This document shows, one piece after another, positions 50,813-60,738 of a stretch of 64,000 bases of DNA. The position numbers and the translations under genes were made by a program. The notes beneath the pieces were generated by a model. It searched no databases. It was not told the origin of the DNA and saw nothing but the letters and a program-made list of their open reading frames with translations. The number at the start of each line of letters is the position of its first letter. Positions within the stretch are counted from its first letter, which is position 1. The stretch comes from Martelella lutilitoris (GTDB lineage Bacteria > Pseudomonadota > Alphaproteobacteria > Rhizobiales > Rhizobiaceae). Location of the stretch: contig NZ_VCLB01000008.1 of NCBI RefSeq assembly GCF_005924265.1, positions 1 through 64,000 on the forward strand. The letters run 5' to 3'.

Positions 50813-51180
50813 TTATCCAGTGTTCTGCGCCGGTTCGACGCCGCATCGGTCCGGGCGCAAAATGCCTCGTTCGCCATGATGCCGGGAGATCGGGTCAAAC
50901 CACCACAAACAGGATCACCCGAGATCGTGACGATCGGCCGCGATCATGACCTTTGTTAGGCTTTTCATGACGGGAAAGAGATTGCAAGTCTTTTGAAGGA
51001 CCTAGCGCATCGGCCCGAAAATCGGAATCGATGTTCAGAAAGCACGGTGCGTAGATTTAATAGGTTAGAAGCGCGAACATGCAAAGCCTGCGGATCAAGG
51101 ACACCGGTTGCCCGACACTCCGATTATTCGCCCGCCGCATGCGTTGCGGACCCGGCGAAAACGAGGCGGAGCCCGGTCTG
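50813..51180. other. intergenic region between mlaE and the phosphoesterase gene
   Basis: No supported gene. It must hold the mla promoter on the minus strand and contains one copy of a dispersed repeat (51004-51078). An open frame to 51364 across this stretch is not supported by a ribosome site. Confidence 0.5.
51004..51078 (+). repeat. dispersed Rhizobiales-type intergenic repeat, copy 1
   Basis: About 75 bases beginning AGCGCATCGGCCCGAAAA and including CGGAATCGAT, AGCACGGTGCGTAGATT and AATAGGTTAG. It matches copy 2 at 52973 at most positions. It is internally palindromic (GAAAATCGGAATCGATgTTC). I recall this type of element as frequent in Rhizobium-group intergenic DNA. Confidence 0.65.
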
Positions 51181-52011
51181 TCAGGCCGCGCGACCCTTGG
51201 TTTTGGCGGCCATGATCAGCGGCGCGATGTCCTCGGCATCCGTCTCCTGCGGATCGTCCTCGACCACGCCCTCGATCTTCTGCCAGTTGATCAGCTCGAA
51301 CGTGCCGTCGAAATGCTCGGCAACGGCCGTGCAGCTTTCCACCCAGTCGCCGGTGTTGATGTAGCGGATGCCGTCCATGTCCTCCATCACCGCGTGGTGG
51401 ATATGGCCGCAGATAACCCCGTCGACCTCGTTCCTGCGCGCCTCGTCCACGACCACGCGCTGGAATTCGCCGATGAAGTTGACCGCATGCTTGACCTGCA
51501 GCTTGGCCCAGGCTGAGAACGACCAGTAGGGCATGCCGAGCTTGCGGCGCACGGCCGCCAGTACCTGATTGATGGCGATCGCCGCGTCATAGGCCCAATC
51601 GCCGAGATAGGCGACGATGCGCGCATGGCGAACGACGACATCGAATTCGTCACCGTGGATGACGAGGTATTTCTTGCCGTCGGCGGCCTCGAAAATCATC
51701 CGCTCGGCAACTTCGACGCCGCCGAAATGGGTGCCGGGAAAATCCCGCAGGAACTCGTCGTGATTGCCCGGAATATAGACGATGCGCGTGCCCTTGCGGG
51801 CCTTGCGCAGCATTTTCTGGATCACGTCGTTGAAGGGTTGCGGCCAGTACCAGCTGCGCTTCAGCCGCCAGCCGTCAATGATGTCGCCAACGAGCACGAT
51901 CGTCTCGGCCTCGTGGTGGCGCATGAAATCAAGCAGGAAATCCGCCTTGGCGGCCTTCGACCCCAAATGAAGGTCGGAAATGAAAAGCGTTCTGAACTGT
52001 CTGGGTTCCAT
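51181..52011 (-). CDS. UDP-2,3-diacylglucosamine diphosphatase family phosphoesterase (LpxH-like)
   Basis: From ATG 52011 the product has 276 residues. All calcineurin-type metal motifs are present: SDLHLGS (9-15), GDIIDGW, PGNHDE, HGDEFD and GHIHH. The family removes UMP from UDP-diacylglucosamine in lipid A synthesis, although alphaproteobacteria usually also have LpxI, so a related pyrophosphatase role is possible. Confidence 0.82.
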   Translation of the reverse strand: MEPRQFRTLFISDLHLGSKAAKADFLLDFMRHHEAETIVLVGDIIDGWRLKRSWYWPQPFNDVIQKMLRKARKGTRIVYIPGNHDEFLRDFPGTHFGGVEVAERMIFEAADGKKYLVIHGDEFDVVVRHARIVAYLGDWAYDAAIAINQVLAAVRRKLGMPYWSFSAWAKLQVKHAVNFIGEFQRVVVDEARRNEVDGVICGHIHHAVMEDMDGIRYINTGDWVESCTAVAEHFDGTFELINWQKIEGVVEDDPQETDAEDIAPLIMAAKTKGRAA

Positions 52012-52118
52012 CGCCTCAACCCGCCATAGCCCCCGGCGGCCTCTGTGCATCCATGGATGGCACCCTTAAAACACGAGTCGTATTTCAGCTTGATGACAGG
52101 CCGGCGCGACGCGGCGGT

Positions 52119-52946
52119 TCAGACCGGAAAATAGCGAACATAGGCGAAGGCCTCGCCGTCAGGCGCCCAGTTGGGCGAGTTCATCGTGCCCTGGCCGCCG
52201 AAGAGCGCGAAAAGCGTCGTCAAATTACCGCCATCGGGATCCATCACGCGCACCCGGACATCCTTGTCGCGCGGATGGTCGAAAACATCCGGCTCATAGG
52301 AGATCAGGATCACCCGATCATTCTTCGGCGAGGGATGGGCAAACCAGTTGCCGGCATTGTCCGACGTGACCTGCTGAAGCCCGGTGCCATCGGGATGGAT
52401 GCGCCAGATCTGCATCAACCCGGTGCGCGACGAGTTGAAATAGATCCATTCGCCGTCGAAACTGTAGTCCGGCCCGTCATTGCGGCCTTCACCGTGGGTC
52501 AGGCGCGTCTCCTCGCCGCCATCGGCTGCGATCGTATAGATATCGAAGACGTCATCGCGGATCCCGCAATAGGCAAAGCGCGCGCCGTCGGGCGACCAGC
52601 CGTGCCAGTAGGACGGCAGTTTGGGCGTCACCAGCTTCGGCCTGCCGCCTTCCGCCGGCAGCGTATAGATCGCCGATTTGCCGAATTCGCACTTGTCGGA
52701 GATCGCGATCGTCTTGCCGTCCGGCGAAATGCCGTGGTCATTGTTGCACTGTTCGGCAAAGCCGGTGTCGATTGTCTCGAGGCGCGGCGCGCCTTCCAGA
52801 GGCAGGCGGTACATCAGCCCGTCGCTGTTGACCATCAGAAAGCGCCCGTCCGGCGACCAGTTGGGTGCTTCGATCAGGTCGTCCGACTGGAACACGACGC
52901 GCTGTTCGCCCGTGGCAAAATCATAAATCTCGACTGAGCTTCGCAT
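52119..52946 (-). CDS. TolB-like beta-propeller (WD40-like PD40 repeats)
   Basis: ATG 52946 follows GGGAGGGG. The 275-residue product is a series of PD40 repeats, each with a SPDG-type turn (NWSPDGRFLM, GISPDGKTIAI, GWSPDGARFAY, DYSFDGEWIYF, NWAPDGEAFAY). There is no signal peptide, so it is not the periplasmic TolB itself. Function unknown; such proteins often bind ligands or other proteins. Confidence 0.8.
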   Translation of the reverse strand: MRSSVEIYDFATGEQRVVFQSDDLIEAPNWSPDGRFLMVNSDGLMYRLPLEGAPRLETIDTGFAEQCNNDHGISPDGKTIAISDKCEFGKSAIYTLPAEGGRPKLVTPKLPSYWHGWSPDGARFAYCGIRDDVFDIYTIAADGGEETRLTHGEGRNDGPDYSFDGEWIYFNSSRTGLMQIWRIHPDGTGLQQVTSDNAGNWFAHPSPKNDRVILISYEPDVFDHPRDKDVRVRVMDPDGGNLTTLFALFGGQGTMNSPNWAPDGEAFAYVRYFPV

Positions 52947-52972
52947 ATGCCCCTCCCCGGCCTGGCGCTTCA

Positions 52973-53066
52973 AGCGCATCGACCCGAAAACCGGAAGCGA
53001 TTTTCGGAAGGCACGATGCGCAGATTCGATAGGCTAGCGCGTCCTTTATGCGTCCGAATGGACGCA
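52973..53066 (+). repeat. dispersed Rhizobiales-type intergenic repeat, copy 2, with hairpin
   Basis: The first about 70 bases match copy 1 (AGCGCATCGACCCGAAAA, GATTTTCGGAAGGCACGATGCG, ATTCGATAGGCTAG, given in parts). They are followed by GCGTCC-GAAT-GGACGC (about 53050-53066), a stem that may act as terminator for the TolB-like or nadE genes. Confidence 0.65.
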
Positions 53067-53073
53067 CGGCGCT

Positions 53074-54732
53074 CTAGCGATCGCGAAAACGGTTGGTGAT
53101 CGGATAGCGCCGGTCGCGCCCGAAATTCTTGCGCGTGATCTTCACGCCGGGCGCGGACTGACGTCGCTTGTATTCGGCGATGTAGAGCAGATGCTCGATC
53201 CGGTGCACCGTTTCCGCGTCATGCCCACGGGCAACGATCGCCTCCACCGACATCTCGCGCTCGACGAGGCATTCCAGAATGTCGTCCAGCACCGGATAAG
53301 GCGGCAGCGAATCCTGATCCGTCTGGTTCGGGCGAAGCTCGGCTGACGGCGTCTTGTCGATGATGTTCTGCGGAATGGCATTCTTTTCCGGCCCGTACAT
53401 GCCTTCCGGCCGCTCTGTGTTGCGCCAGGCGGCAACGGCGTAGACCTGCATCTTGTAGAGATCCTTGATCGGATTGAAGCCGCCGTTCATGTCGCCGTAG
53501 AGCGTCGCATAACCGACCGACATTTCCGATTTGTTGCCTGTGGTCACCACCATGGCGCCGAACTTGTTCGAGATCGCCATCAGAATCGTGCCGCGCGTGC
53601 GGCTCTGCAGGTTCTCCTCGGTGATCCCTTCCTCGGTGCCCTCGAACATGGTCTCCAGAGCGGAAAGGAAACCGGTGACCGGCTCCTCGATCGCGACGAC
53701 ATCATAGCGGCAGCCGAGCGCCTTGGCGCAGGCCGCGGCATCGGAGAGCGATTCCTCGGAGGTGTAGCGATAGGGCAGCATCACGCAGTGCACGCGCTCA
53801 GCGCCCAGCGCGTCGACGGCAATCGCGGCACAGATCGCCGAATCGATCCCGCCGGAAAGGCCAAGCACCACGCTCTTGAAGCCGTTCTTGTTCACATAGT
53901 CGGCAAAGCCGAGCACGCAGGCGCGGTAATCGGAGGCCTCGCCGATCGGCAACGCGGCCACCTTGCCGCCGACGATGCGCCAGCCATCCGCGCCGCGCGC
54001 CCATTCGGAAATCGCGACATCCTCGACGAATTGCGGCATCTGGAAGGCGAGTGTCCTGTCGGCGTTGAAGCCGAAACTGCCGCCGTCGAACACCAGTTCG
54101 TCCTGGCCTCCGAGCGTGTTGAGATAGACCAGCGGCAGGCCGGTCTCGATCACCTGTTTCAGCACCACCTGATGGCGGACGTCCACCTTGCCGCGATAAT
54201 AGGGCGAGCCGTTGGGCGAAAGCAGAAGCTCCGCGCCGCTTTCCGCCAGCGTTTCGCACACGCCGAGATCGCCCCAGATATCCTCGCAGATCGGGATGCC
54301 GATCCTGACGCCGCGGAAATTCACCGGCCCCGGCATTTCGCCCGGCACGAAGACGCGCTTCTCGTCAAACTCGCCATAGTTCGGCAGGTCGACCTTGTCG
54401 CGAATGGCGATGATCTCGCCGCCGTCCAGCACGGCGACCGAATTGTGCCGTCCGGCCTCGCCCTTGCGCGGATAGCCGACGATCACGCCCGGTCCGCCGT
54501 CGGCGGTATCGGCGGCAAGCGCCTCGACCGCCTTCTGACAGGCGGCGAGAAAGGCAGGCTTCATCACCAGGTCTTCGGGCTGATAGCCGGAAATGAAGAG
54601 CTCGGTCGAGAGCACCAGATCAGCGCCGGCCTGTGCGGCCTTCTTGCGCGCGGCGCGCAGCTTCTCAAGATTGCCGGCGATATCGCCGACCGTCGGGTTG
54701 AGCTGGGCGAGAGCGATTTTGAGGCTGTCCAT
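53074..54732 (-). CDS. nadE: glutamine-dependent NAD+ synthetase
   Basis: From ATG 54732 the product has 552 residues. The N-terminal glutaminase domain (about 1-260) has the nitrilase triad: E44 in STELFISGY, a lysine in RDKVDLPNYG, and cysteine in IPICEDIWGD. The C-terminal synthetase domain has the PP-loop GLSGGIDS and the GNKSEMSVGYATLYGD motif (in part). It amidates deamido-NAD to NAD using glutamine. Confidence 0.93.
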   Translation of the reverse strand: MDSLKIALAQLNPTVGDIAGNLEKLRAARKKAAQAGADLVLSTELFISGYQPEDLVMKPAFLAACQKAVEALAADTADGGPGVIVGYPRKGEAGRHNSVAVLDGGEIIAIRDKVDLPNYGEFDEKRVFVPGEMPGPVNFRGVRIGIPICEDIWGDLGVCETLAESGAELLLSPNGSPYYRGKVDVRHQVVLKQVIETGLPLVYLNTLGGQDELVFDGGSFGFNADRTLAFQMPQFVEDVAISEWARGADGWRIVGGKVAALPIGEASDYRACVLGFADYVNKNGFKSVVLGLSGGIDSAICAAIAVDALGAERVHCVMLPYRYTSEESLSDAAACAKALGCRYDVVAIEEPVTGFLSALETMFEGTEEGITEENLQSRTRGTILMAISNKFGAMVVTTGNKSEMSVGYATLYGDMNGGFNPIKDLYKMQVYAVAAWRNTERPEGMYGPEKNAIPQNIIDKTPSAELRPNQTDQDSLPPYPVLDDILECLVEREMSVEAIVARGHDAETVHRIEHLLYIAEYKRRQSAPGVKITRKNFGRDRRYPITNRFRDR

Positions 54733-54840
54733 GGCAATTCCACCTTTCAGGTCTGCAGGGATGGACACCATGTTTTGGGGGAAAAATCAAATCGGAAAAA
54801 GGCGGCGGCCTGAATAAGACCCGGAAGATGGCCTCAAACA

Positions 54841-54980
54841 AATCTCTCCCCTTGAGGGAGAGATGCCCCGACAGGGGCAGAGAGGGGGTGAACCCTCTCG
54901 GCAAATCCGGCTGGAGGGCTTACGCCCTTTACCCCTCTCTGTCGCTTCCGCGACATCTCCCCCTCAAGGGGGGAGATTGC
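54841..54980. repeat. 140-bp imperfect inverted repeat (palindromic intergenic element)
   Basis: The left arm (54841-54895, AATCTCTCCCC...GAGGGAGAGATG...CAGAGAGGGG) pairs with the right arm (about 54929-54980, CCCCTCTCTGTCG...CATCTCCCCCTC...GGGGGAGATT). The class resembles the RIME-like palindromic elements of rhizobia. It separates nadE from the DAHP synthase gene. Confidence 0.75.
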
Positions 54981-55013
54981 TTGGTGAACGCTGTCAGCGC
55001 GTTGCGGACGACC

Positions 55014-56393
55014 TTACTCGTTGATCGCGAGCTTCTTTTCCTCATAGGCCGTCTTCATGCGCTCGGCGAGCAGGAAGGCGAGTTCCAGCGCCTGGTCGGC
55101 GTTGAGACGCGGGTCGCAATGGGTGTGGTAGCGGTCGTGCAGGTCTTCGCCCGTCAGCGCCCAGGCGCCGCCGGTGCACTCCGTCACGTTCTTGCCTGTC
55201 ATCTCGACGTGGATACCGCCCGGATAGGAGCCCTCGGCGCGGTGAATCTGGAAGAAGCTTTCGACTTCCGACAGGATCCGTTCGAAGGGCCGCGTCTTGT
55301 AGGAATTGAGCGTGATCGTGTTGCCATGCATCGGATCGCACGACCAGACGACCTTCTTGCCTTCCCGCTCGACGGCGCGGATGAGGCGCGGCAGGTGATC
55401 GGCGACCTTGTCATGGCCGAAACGGCAGATCAGCGTCAGGCGTCCGGCTTCGTTTTCCGGGTTCAGCGTATCGATCAGGCGCAGAAGATCGTCTTCGGCA
55501 AGCGAGGGACCGCATTTGAGGCCGAGCGGGTTCTTGATGCCGCGCACATATTCGATATGGGCATGATCGGCCTGGCGGGTCCTGTCGCCGACCCAGATCA
55601 TGTGGCCGGAGGTTGCGTACCAGTCGCCGGATGTCGAATCGACGCGCGTCAGCGCTTCCTCATAGCCGAGCAGAAGCGCTTCATGGCTGGTGAAGAAATC
55701 GGTCTCGCTCAGCGCATGGTTTTCCGCTGCCGTAATGCCGATGGCGCGCATGAAGGACATGGTTTCGGAAAGCCGGTCGGCGAGCTTCTGGTAGCGTTCG
55801 CCCTGGGGTGAATCCTTGACGAAGCCCAGCATCCACTGATGCACGTTTTCCAGATTGGCGTATCCGCCCATGGAAAAGGCGCGCAGCAGGTTCAGCGTCG
55901 CGGCCGACTGGCGATAGGCCATCAGCTGGCGCTGCGGGTCGGGAACGCGTGCTTCCTCGGTAAAATCGATGCCGTTGATGATGTCGCCGCGATAGCTCGG
56001 CAGGGTCACGCCGTTGATCGTTTCGTTCGGCGAGGAACGCGGCTTGGCGAACTGGCCGGCAATGCGGCCGACCTTGACGACGGGCTGCTGCGCGCCGAAA
56101 GTCAGCACGACGGCCATCTGCAGGAAGGCGCGGAAGAAGTCGCGGATCGTGTCGGCGCCATGCTCGGCAAAGCTTTCGGCGCAGTCGCCGCCCTGCAGCA
56201 GGAAACCACGGCCCTCGGCCACTTCGCCGAGCGCGCGCTTCAGACGCCGCGCCTCGCCGGCAAATACCAGCGGCGGATAGGTCGCGAGCGCTGCTTCAGC
56301 CTCGGCGAGCTTTTCTGCATCAGGATAATCCGGCACCTGAAGAATGGGCTTCTTGCGCCAGCTACCCGGTGTCCAGTTCGTTGCATTATCCAT
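55014..56393 (-). CDS. class II (plant-type) DAHP synthase
   Basis: From ATG 56393 the product has 459 residues, usual for the AroG-II type. It condenses phosphoenolpyruvate and erythrose-4-phosphate, the first step of the shikimate pathway. Recognisable parts are [53 protein letters not shown]-like (here [16 protein letters not shown]), [13 protein letters not shown]-type and [18 protein letters not shown] in the C-terminus. Confidence 0.92.
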   Translation of the reverse strand: MDNATNWTPGSWRKKPILQVPDYPDAEKLAEAEAALATYPPLVFAGEARRLKRALGEVAEGRGFLLQGGDCAESFAEHGADTIRDFFRAFLQMAVVLTFGAQQPVVKVGRIAGQFAKPRSSPNETINGVTLPSYRGDIINGIDFTEEARVPDPQRQLMAYRQSAATLNLLRAFSMGGYANLENVHQWMLGFVKDSPQGERYQKLADRLSETMSFMRAIGITAAENHALSETDFFTSHEALLLGYEEALTRVDSTSGDWYATSGHMIWVGDRTRQADHAHIEYVRGIKNPLGLKCGPSLAEDDLLRLIDTLNPENEAGRLTLICRFGHDKVADHLPRLIRAVEREGKKVVWSCDPMHGNTITLNSYKTRPFERILSEVESFFQIHRAEGSYPGGIHVEMTGKNVTECTGGAWALTGEDLHDRYHTHCDPRLNADQALELAFLLAERMKTAYEEKKLAINE

Positions 56394-56497
56394 GTCTTTC
56401 ACCTGTCCTTGCCGTCCGGCTGCGATCAGCCGGACATGCCTCACTCCCGATTTTGGCGCGCTTATAGACGTTTCTCGCTTTTTTGTATACCCGCGCG

Positions 56498-57361
56498 TCA
56501 ACCACCCGTCCGACCGGCAAGCAGCGCGTCGTTTTCCCGGATGAAGGCGGCCAGGCGCTCGATCACGGTCCGCACTTCGGGACGGTGTCGGTCATCGTCA
56601 TTGGCAACGATGAAGAGCGGATGGGTGAGTTCGTCTATGATGCCGCCGACGCGTTCAAGCGCGGGGTTTGCGTCGCCGAGATGAACGGGCAGGACCCCCT
56701 GCCCCGCGCCGGCAACGACAAGCCGGACGAGAAGGTCGCGATCCTCCGTCCAGGTGGTGATCGCCGATTCCCGGTTCTCGAAGACCCATCGGTCCGAGGC
56801 CGAGACGGCAGCCCCGGTTCCCATGGAAACCCAAGGCAGATCATCCCCCGAAAGGTCATTACGGCGATAGACCGCATAGGCCATGGATCCAGCGCGGCGG
56901 ACCGCCAGATTGCCGCTGTCGGGCCGTGCGCCAAGAACCGCGACATCGGCCTCGCGAAAGGCAAGCGCCAGCGACGGCGCGGCCGCGGCAAGGCAGATGC
57001 GAAAGCCATCCTCCGGCCCCTTGATCCGAAGCACATGATCGGCTGCAAAGCCCGCAAGCCAGCTGTCGACGGCAATCGACACCCAGGGCATGGCGAAGGC
57101 CTCGCCATGCCAGTCGGCAATCGCATCGGCCACCGCCTGCATGCCGCTGACGCGCTCGAACAGCACCTCGCCATCATGGGCCAGCCGATAGCCGCGCTGG
57201 GACCTCAGGAACAGCGAACGCCCGAGCGTGCGCTCCAACGCCAGCATGCGCCGGCCAATGGTGGGCGCGGACAGGCCGGTGCGCTGCGCCGCGGCGCTCA
57301 GGCCGCCGAGTTCGGCGACCACATGAAAAAGCTGGAGATCATCCCAGTTCGGATCCGCCAT
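56498..57361 (-). CDS. LysR-family transcriptional regulator
   Basis: The 287-residue protein has a winged HTH at about 8-65 ([23 protein letters not shown] in part; [15 protein letters not shown]). The effector domain follows from about 90. Tryptophan- and proline-containing segments suggest ligand binding, but the ligand is unknown. It is divergent from a 45-codon gene at 57534, a usual target arrangement for LysR proteins. Confidence 0.85.
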   Translation of the reverse strand: MADPNWDDLQLFHVVAELGGLSAAAQRTGLSAPTIGRRMLALERTLGRSLFLRSQRGYRLAHDGEVLFERVSGMQAVADAIADWHGEAFAMPWVSIAVDSWLAGFAADHVLRIKGPEDGFRICLAAAAPSLALAFREADVAVLGARPDSGNLAVRRAGSMAYAVYRRNDLSGDDLPWVSMGTGAAVSASDRWVFENRESAITTWTEDRDLLVRLVVAGAGQGVLPVHLGDANPALERVGGIIDELTHPLFIVANDDDRHRPEVRTVIERLAAFIRENDALLAGRTGG

Positions 57362-57533
57362 CGATGTCTGTTCCCGAAATTCGTGAATGCCGGCCCAGTC
57401 TACACCAGCGGCAAAGAGGGTGAACCGTTCACGGCTGAAACAGACAGTTCATCCGCGCTTCTACAGCCGGCGTCCGCAACCGCCTAGGTCTTGGAAGCAC
57501 CGAAATAGGTGCCGAAACGACGGGAGAATCGAT

Positions 57534-57671
57534 ATGATTGACTGGCTTTCCATTGCGCGCCGCACGAAATTCAAGCCGCGCCCCTCGCTTGCCGACCCGC
57601 TGGAGGGCGAGGACTGGCGGGGACACCAGTGGGCGGCCGCGCTGATCAGCCGCCTCATGCGCCGGAGATAA
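57534..57671 (+). CDS. 45-residue small basic protein
   Basis: ATG 57534 has GGGAG about 7 bases before it. The product starts MIDWLSIARRTKFKPRPSLA, is rich in Arg and Trp and ends ISRLMRRR. It has no membrane helix. It is divergent from the LysR gene with a 172-bp gap. Not recognised; the good ribosome site and codon use support a real gene. Confidence 0.5.
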   Translation: MIDWLSIARRTKFKPRPSLADPLEGEDWRGHQWAAALISRLMRRR

Positions 57672-57709
57672 GACGTCCGGCGCCGTCTGAAGCGCCGGGC
57701 TGCCTGCCG

Positions 57710-59098
57710 TCAGACCCGCTCGCCGTTCTTCACCCGGTAGGTCGGGCTGTACATGGTTACGAGTTCTTCGGTCGCTGTCGGATGGACCGCCATGGTCCGG
57801 TCGAAATCATCCTTTGTGCAGCCGCCCTTCAGCGCCACGCCGATAAGCTGCGCCATCTCGCCGGCCTCATGGCCGAGGATATGGGCGCCAACGACCTTTC
57901 GGTCGGCGGCGTTGACGATCAGCTTCATCACCGTCTTCTCGTCGCGGCCGGACAGTGTCGCCTTCATCGGCCGGAACTTCGCCAGATAGACTTCGAGCTC
58001 TTCATAGCGCTCGGCCGCAACGTCTTCCGGAAGACCGACCGTGCCGATTTCCGGCTGCGAGAACACGGCGGTCGCGATCAGGTCATGATCCGGCTTGGTC
58101 GGGTTGTTCTTGTATTCGGTCTCGATGAAGCACATCGCCTCGTGAATGGCGACCGGCGTGAGCTGCACCCGGTCGGTCACATCGCCAAGCGCGTAGACAT
58201 GGTCGACATTGGTGCGCGAATAATCGTCGACGATGATCGCACCCTTGGCGTCGGTCTTGACGCCGATCGTTTCGAGGCCCAGCCCCTTCGTATTTGGCAG
58301 ACGTCCAAGCGCCATCATCACCTTGTCGACATTGAAGACGTGGCCATTGTGGGTCTGGGCTTTGAGCCTTCCGTCAGCCGCCTGAGCGACATCGACAATC
58401 GTGTCGCGGCAGACAACGCGGATCCCTTTCTTTTCCATCGCCTCACGCAGATTGGTGCGCATATCCATATCAAAGCCGCGCAGGATTTCCGGACCGCGAT
58501 AGATCAGCGTCGTTTCCACGCCGAGACCGTTGAAGATATTGGCGAACTCCACGGCGATATAGCCGCCGCCGGTGATCGCGATCGATTTCGGCAGTTCATC
58601 GAGGTGGAAAGCCTCGTTGGAGGAAATACAGAGTTCGGACCCCGGCATCTCCGGATGCGGATTGGGCGCGCCGCCGACGGCGATCAGAATTTTCTCCGCC
58701 GTCACTTCCTGGCCCGACGCACTGAGCCGCAGGCGATGCGGCCCGATGATCTCCGCCCGGCTCTCCAGGATTTCCGCGCCGGCATTTTCAAGTCCCTTGC
58801 GGTAGAGCCCTTCGAGACGCGTGATCTCCTTGTCCTTGGCGGCAATCAGGTCCGGCCAGGAAAAGCGCCGTTCGCCGACATGCCAGCCATAGCCTTCCGC
58901 GTCTTCGAAATGTTCCGGAAACTGCGAGGCATAGACAAAGAGCTTCTTCGGTACGCAGCCGCGAATGACGCAGGTACCGCCGAAGCGGTATTCCTCGGCG
59001 ATCGCGACGCGCTTGCCAAGCCCTGCCGCCAGCCGCGCGGCGCGCACGCCACCCGATCCTCCGCCGATAACAAAAAGTTCAAAATCGTAATCGGACAT
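57710..59098 (-). CDS. gor: glutathione-disulfide reductase
   Basis: From ATG 59098 the product has 462 residues. The FAD motif GGGSGG (12-17) is followed by the redox pair C43 and C48 in GGTCVIRGCVPKK. The NADPH domain motif GGGYIAVEFA and the C-terminal HPTATEELVT with the catalytic histidine are present. It reduces oxidised glutathione with NADPH. Confidence 0.93.
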   Translation of the reverse strand: MSDYDFELFVIGGGSGGVRAARLAAGLGKRVAIAEEYRFGGTCVIRGCVPKKLFVYASQFPEHFEDAEGYGWHVGERRFSWPDLIAAKDKEITRLEGLYRKGLENAGAEILESRAEIIGPHRLRLSASGQEVTAEKILIAVGGAPNPHPEMPGSELCISSNEAFHLDELPKSIAITGGGYIAVEFANIFNGLGVETTLIYRGPEILRGFDMDMRTNLREAMEKKGIRVVCRDTIVDVAQAADGRLKAQTHNGHVFNVDKVMMALGRLPNTKGLGLETIGVKTDAKGAIIVDDYSRTNVDHVYALGDVTDRVQLTPVAIHEAMCFIETEYKNNPTKPDHDLIATAVFSQPEIGTVGLPEDVAAERYEELEVYLAKFRPMKATLSGRDEKTVMKLIVNAADRKVVGAHILGHEAGEMAQLIGVALKGGCTKDDFDRTMAVHPTATEELVTMYSPTYRVKNGERV

Positions 59099-59216
59099 GG
59101 GGAGGCTCCTTGTGGCAGTCAAAGTTTTGGAAGAGGTCGGGCCTGAATATGGCAATTTGCGTCAGAAAAAAAAGGGCGAAGACGAAGCAAGGGCGCACAT
59201 GAGGCGCAAACGCCAA

Positions 59217-59240
59217 GGGGCGCGCCTTCCGGCACGCCCC
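59217..59240. terminator. hairpin between DUF2059 gene and gor
   Basis: GGGGCG (59217-59222) pairs with CGCCCC (59235-59240), with an inner GCC-TTCC-GGC stem. TTTT follows on the plus strand. It probably ends the rpiA-DUF2059 transcript on the minus strand, though the T-run there is poor. Confidence 0.5.
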
Positions 59241-59267
59241 TTTTGACTGAAAGCCAGTCGCTACGCC

Positions 59268-59801
59268 TTACTGGGCGGCCGGAGCCGAGCCCGTCTGTTC
59301 CGCGATACGCGCGTTCAGCTCCTCCTGGGCCTGCTGATTGAGGTCGCGGGCTATGCCGCGTGCCCAGATATCGCCGGCCTGGCTCAGTTCGCGCGCGGCG
59401 ATCGGCCCGTACTGGATGAACTTCTGGCCGAGATCGGAGCTGTAGAACGCTGCCAACTCTTCGAGTTCCTCCTGGGTGAAGATATTGGCGTAGATCTGCG
59501 CGCCCTCGTTTTCGAGATCCGCGCGGCGCGGAGCGAGCGCGATCGCCGTATCCGTGACGACTTCATCAATCAGAGAATGATAGTTCGGATAGACCTGCGT
59601 CATCTGCGACTGAACGAGATCGGCCTGATTCGGCAGAATCTCGTCGAATTGCGAGTTGATGCCGAGCGCGTTGAGCGCGGCCTTGGCAGCCGCGAGGTGT
59701 TCGGGCGATACATCCTGCGCCGCAGCAACGGAAAAGGCGCCAAGTCCCATTACCGTGGCGGCAACGGCCACGGAACGGCCGATCTTGGTGTGAAATCTCA
59801 T
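59268..59801 (-). CDS. DUF2059 secreted protein
   Basis: From ATG 59801 the product has 177 residues with a signal peptide (about 1-28, ending VAAAQD). The DUF2059 domain has IFTQEELEELAAFYSSDLGQKFI near 110-132 (cited in part). The family is periplasmic, function unknown. It follows rpiA by 13 bases and is probably in its operon. Confidence 0.85.
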   Translation of the reverse strand: MRFHTKIGRSVAVAATVMGLGAFSVAAAQDVSPEHLAAAKAALNALGINSQFDEILPNQADLVQSQMTQVYPNYHSLIDEVVTDTAIALAPRRADLENEGAQIYANIFTQEELEELAAFYSSDLGQKFIQYGPIAARELSQAGDIWARGIARDLNQQAQEELNARIAEQTGSAPAAQ

Positions 59802-59814
59802 AAAGGACTCCTGT

Positions 59815-60513
59815 CTACTCGGTTGCTTTGAGTGTACGCACGCCACCGCCGGATGCAACGACGGCAAGCGTCGCTATATCGATAAACAGCCCGTGCTCCA
59901 CAACGCCCGGGATGATATTGAGCGCCACTGAAAGAGCCTCTGCATCGGGAATGCGGCCAAATGATGCATCGAGGATATAATGCCCGCCATCCGTCATGAA
60001 CGGGCCATCGCCCGAGCGGCGCAGATCGAGCGATCCGGAAAGATTGAGGCGCGAAGCCGCCCTTTCGATGGCGATGCGCGTGGCGGCAAGTCCGAAGGGC
60101 ATGACTTCGATCGGCAGCGGAAAGGCGCCGAGCTCATCGACCACCTTGGTCTCGTCGGCAATCACGATCATCGCCTTGGAGGCCGAAGCGACGATCTTTT
60201 CGCGCAGAAGCGCGCCGCCGCCGCCCTTGATCAGGTTCAGCGCCGGGTCGATCTCGTCGGCGCCGTCGATGGTCAGGTCCAGTTCGGGCGATTCGTCGAG
60301 CGACTTCAGCTCGATCCCGAGTTCGAGGCAGTGGCGGGCCGTTGCCTCCGACGTCGGTACGCCGATGACGTTGAAGCCGTTTGCCACTTTCTCGCCGAGC
60401 AACGCGATGAATTCACGCGCGGTACTGCCGGTTCCGATGCCGAGACGCATTCCGTCCTCGACATATTCAAGCGCCGTTTCAGCTGCCTTGATCTTCAATT
60501 GACGCGCGTCCAT
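59815..60513 (-). CDS. rpiA: ribose-5-phosphate isomerase A
   Basis: The 232-residue enzyme interconverts ribose-5-phosphate and ribulose-5-phosphate. The motifs [11 protein letters not shown] (25-35), DGADEIDP and [11 protein letters not shown] (near 95-105) are complete. First gene of a two-gene operon with the DUF2059 gene; divergent from gph. Confidence 0.95.
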   Translation of the reverse strand: MDARQLKIKAAETALEYVEDGMRLGIGTGSTAREFIALLGEKVANGFNVIGVPTSEATARHCLELGIELKSLDESPELDLTIDGADEIDPALNLIKGGGGALLREKIVASASKAMIVIADETKVVDELGAFPLPIEVMPFGLAATRIAIERAASRLNLSGSLDLRRSGDGPFMTDGGHYILDASFGRIPDAEALSVALNIIPGVVEHGLFIDIATLAVVASGGGVRTLKATE

Positions 60514-60738
60514 GCGTCACATGCTCCTTCTGATATACGCTAAGGTGTTTACACGCCACAGGCACTAAACAAAAGTCCTTTTGCAAGATGCCCCGGCTTC
60601 GGCTCAAATGGATAGCATCGCAGCAAAGACACGAATATTGCAAACCACAATCGAGCGCAAACTTCGTGCCGATTGGCGCGCCGCCGACTTTCGCCTCCCG
60701 AACATCGGCAGCAGCGCATCACCGTGGAAGGAAACCGA

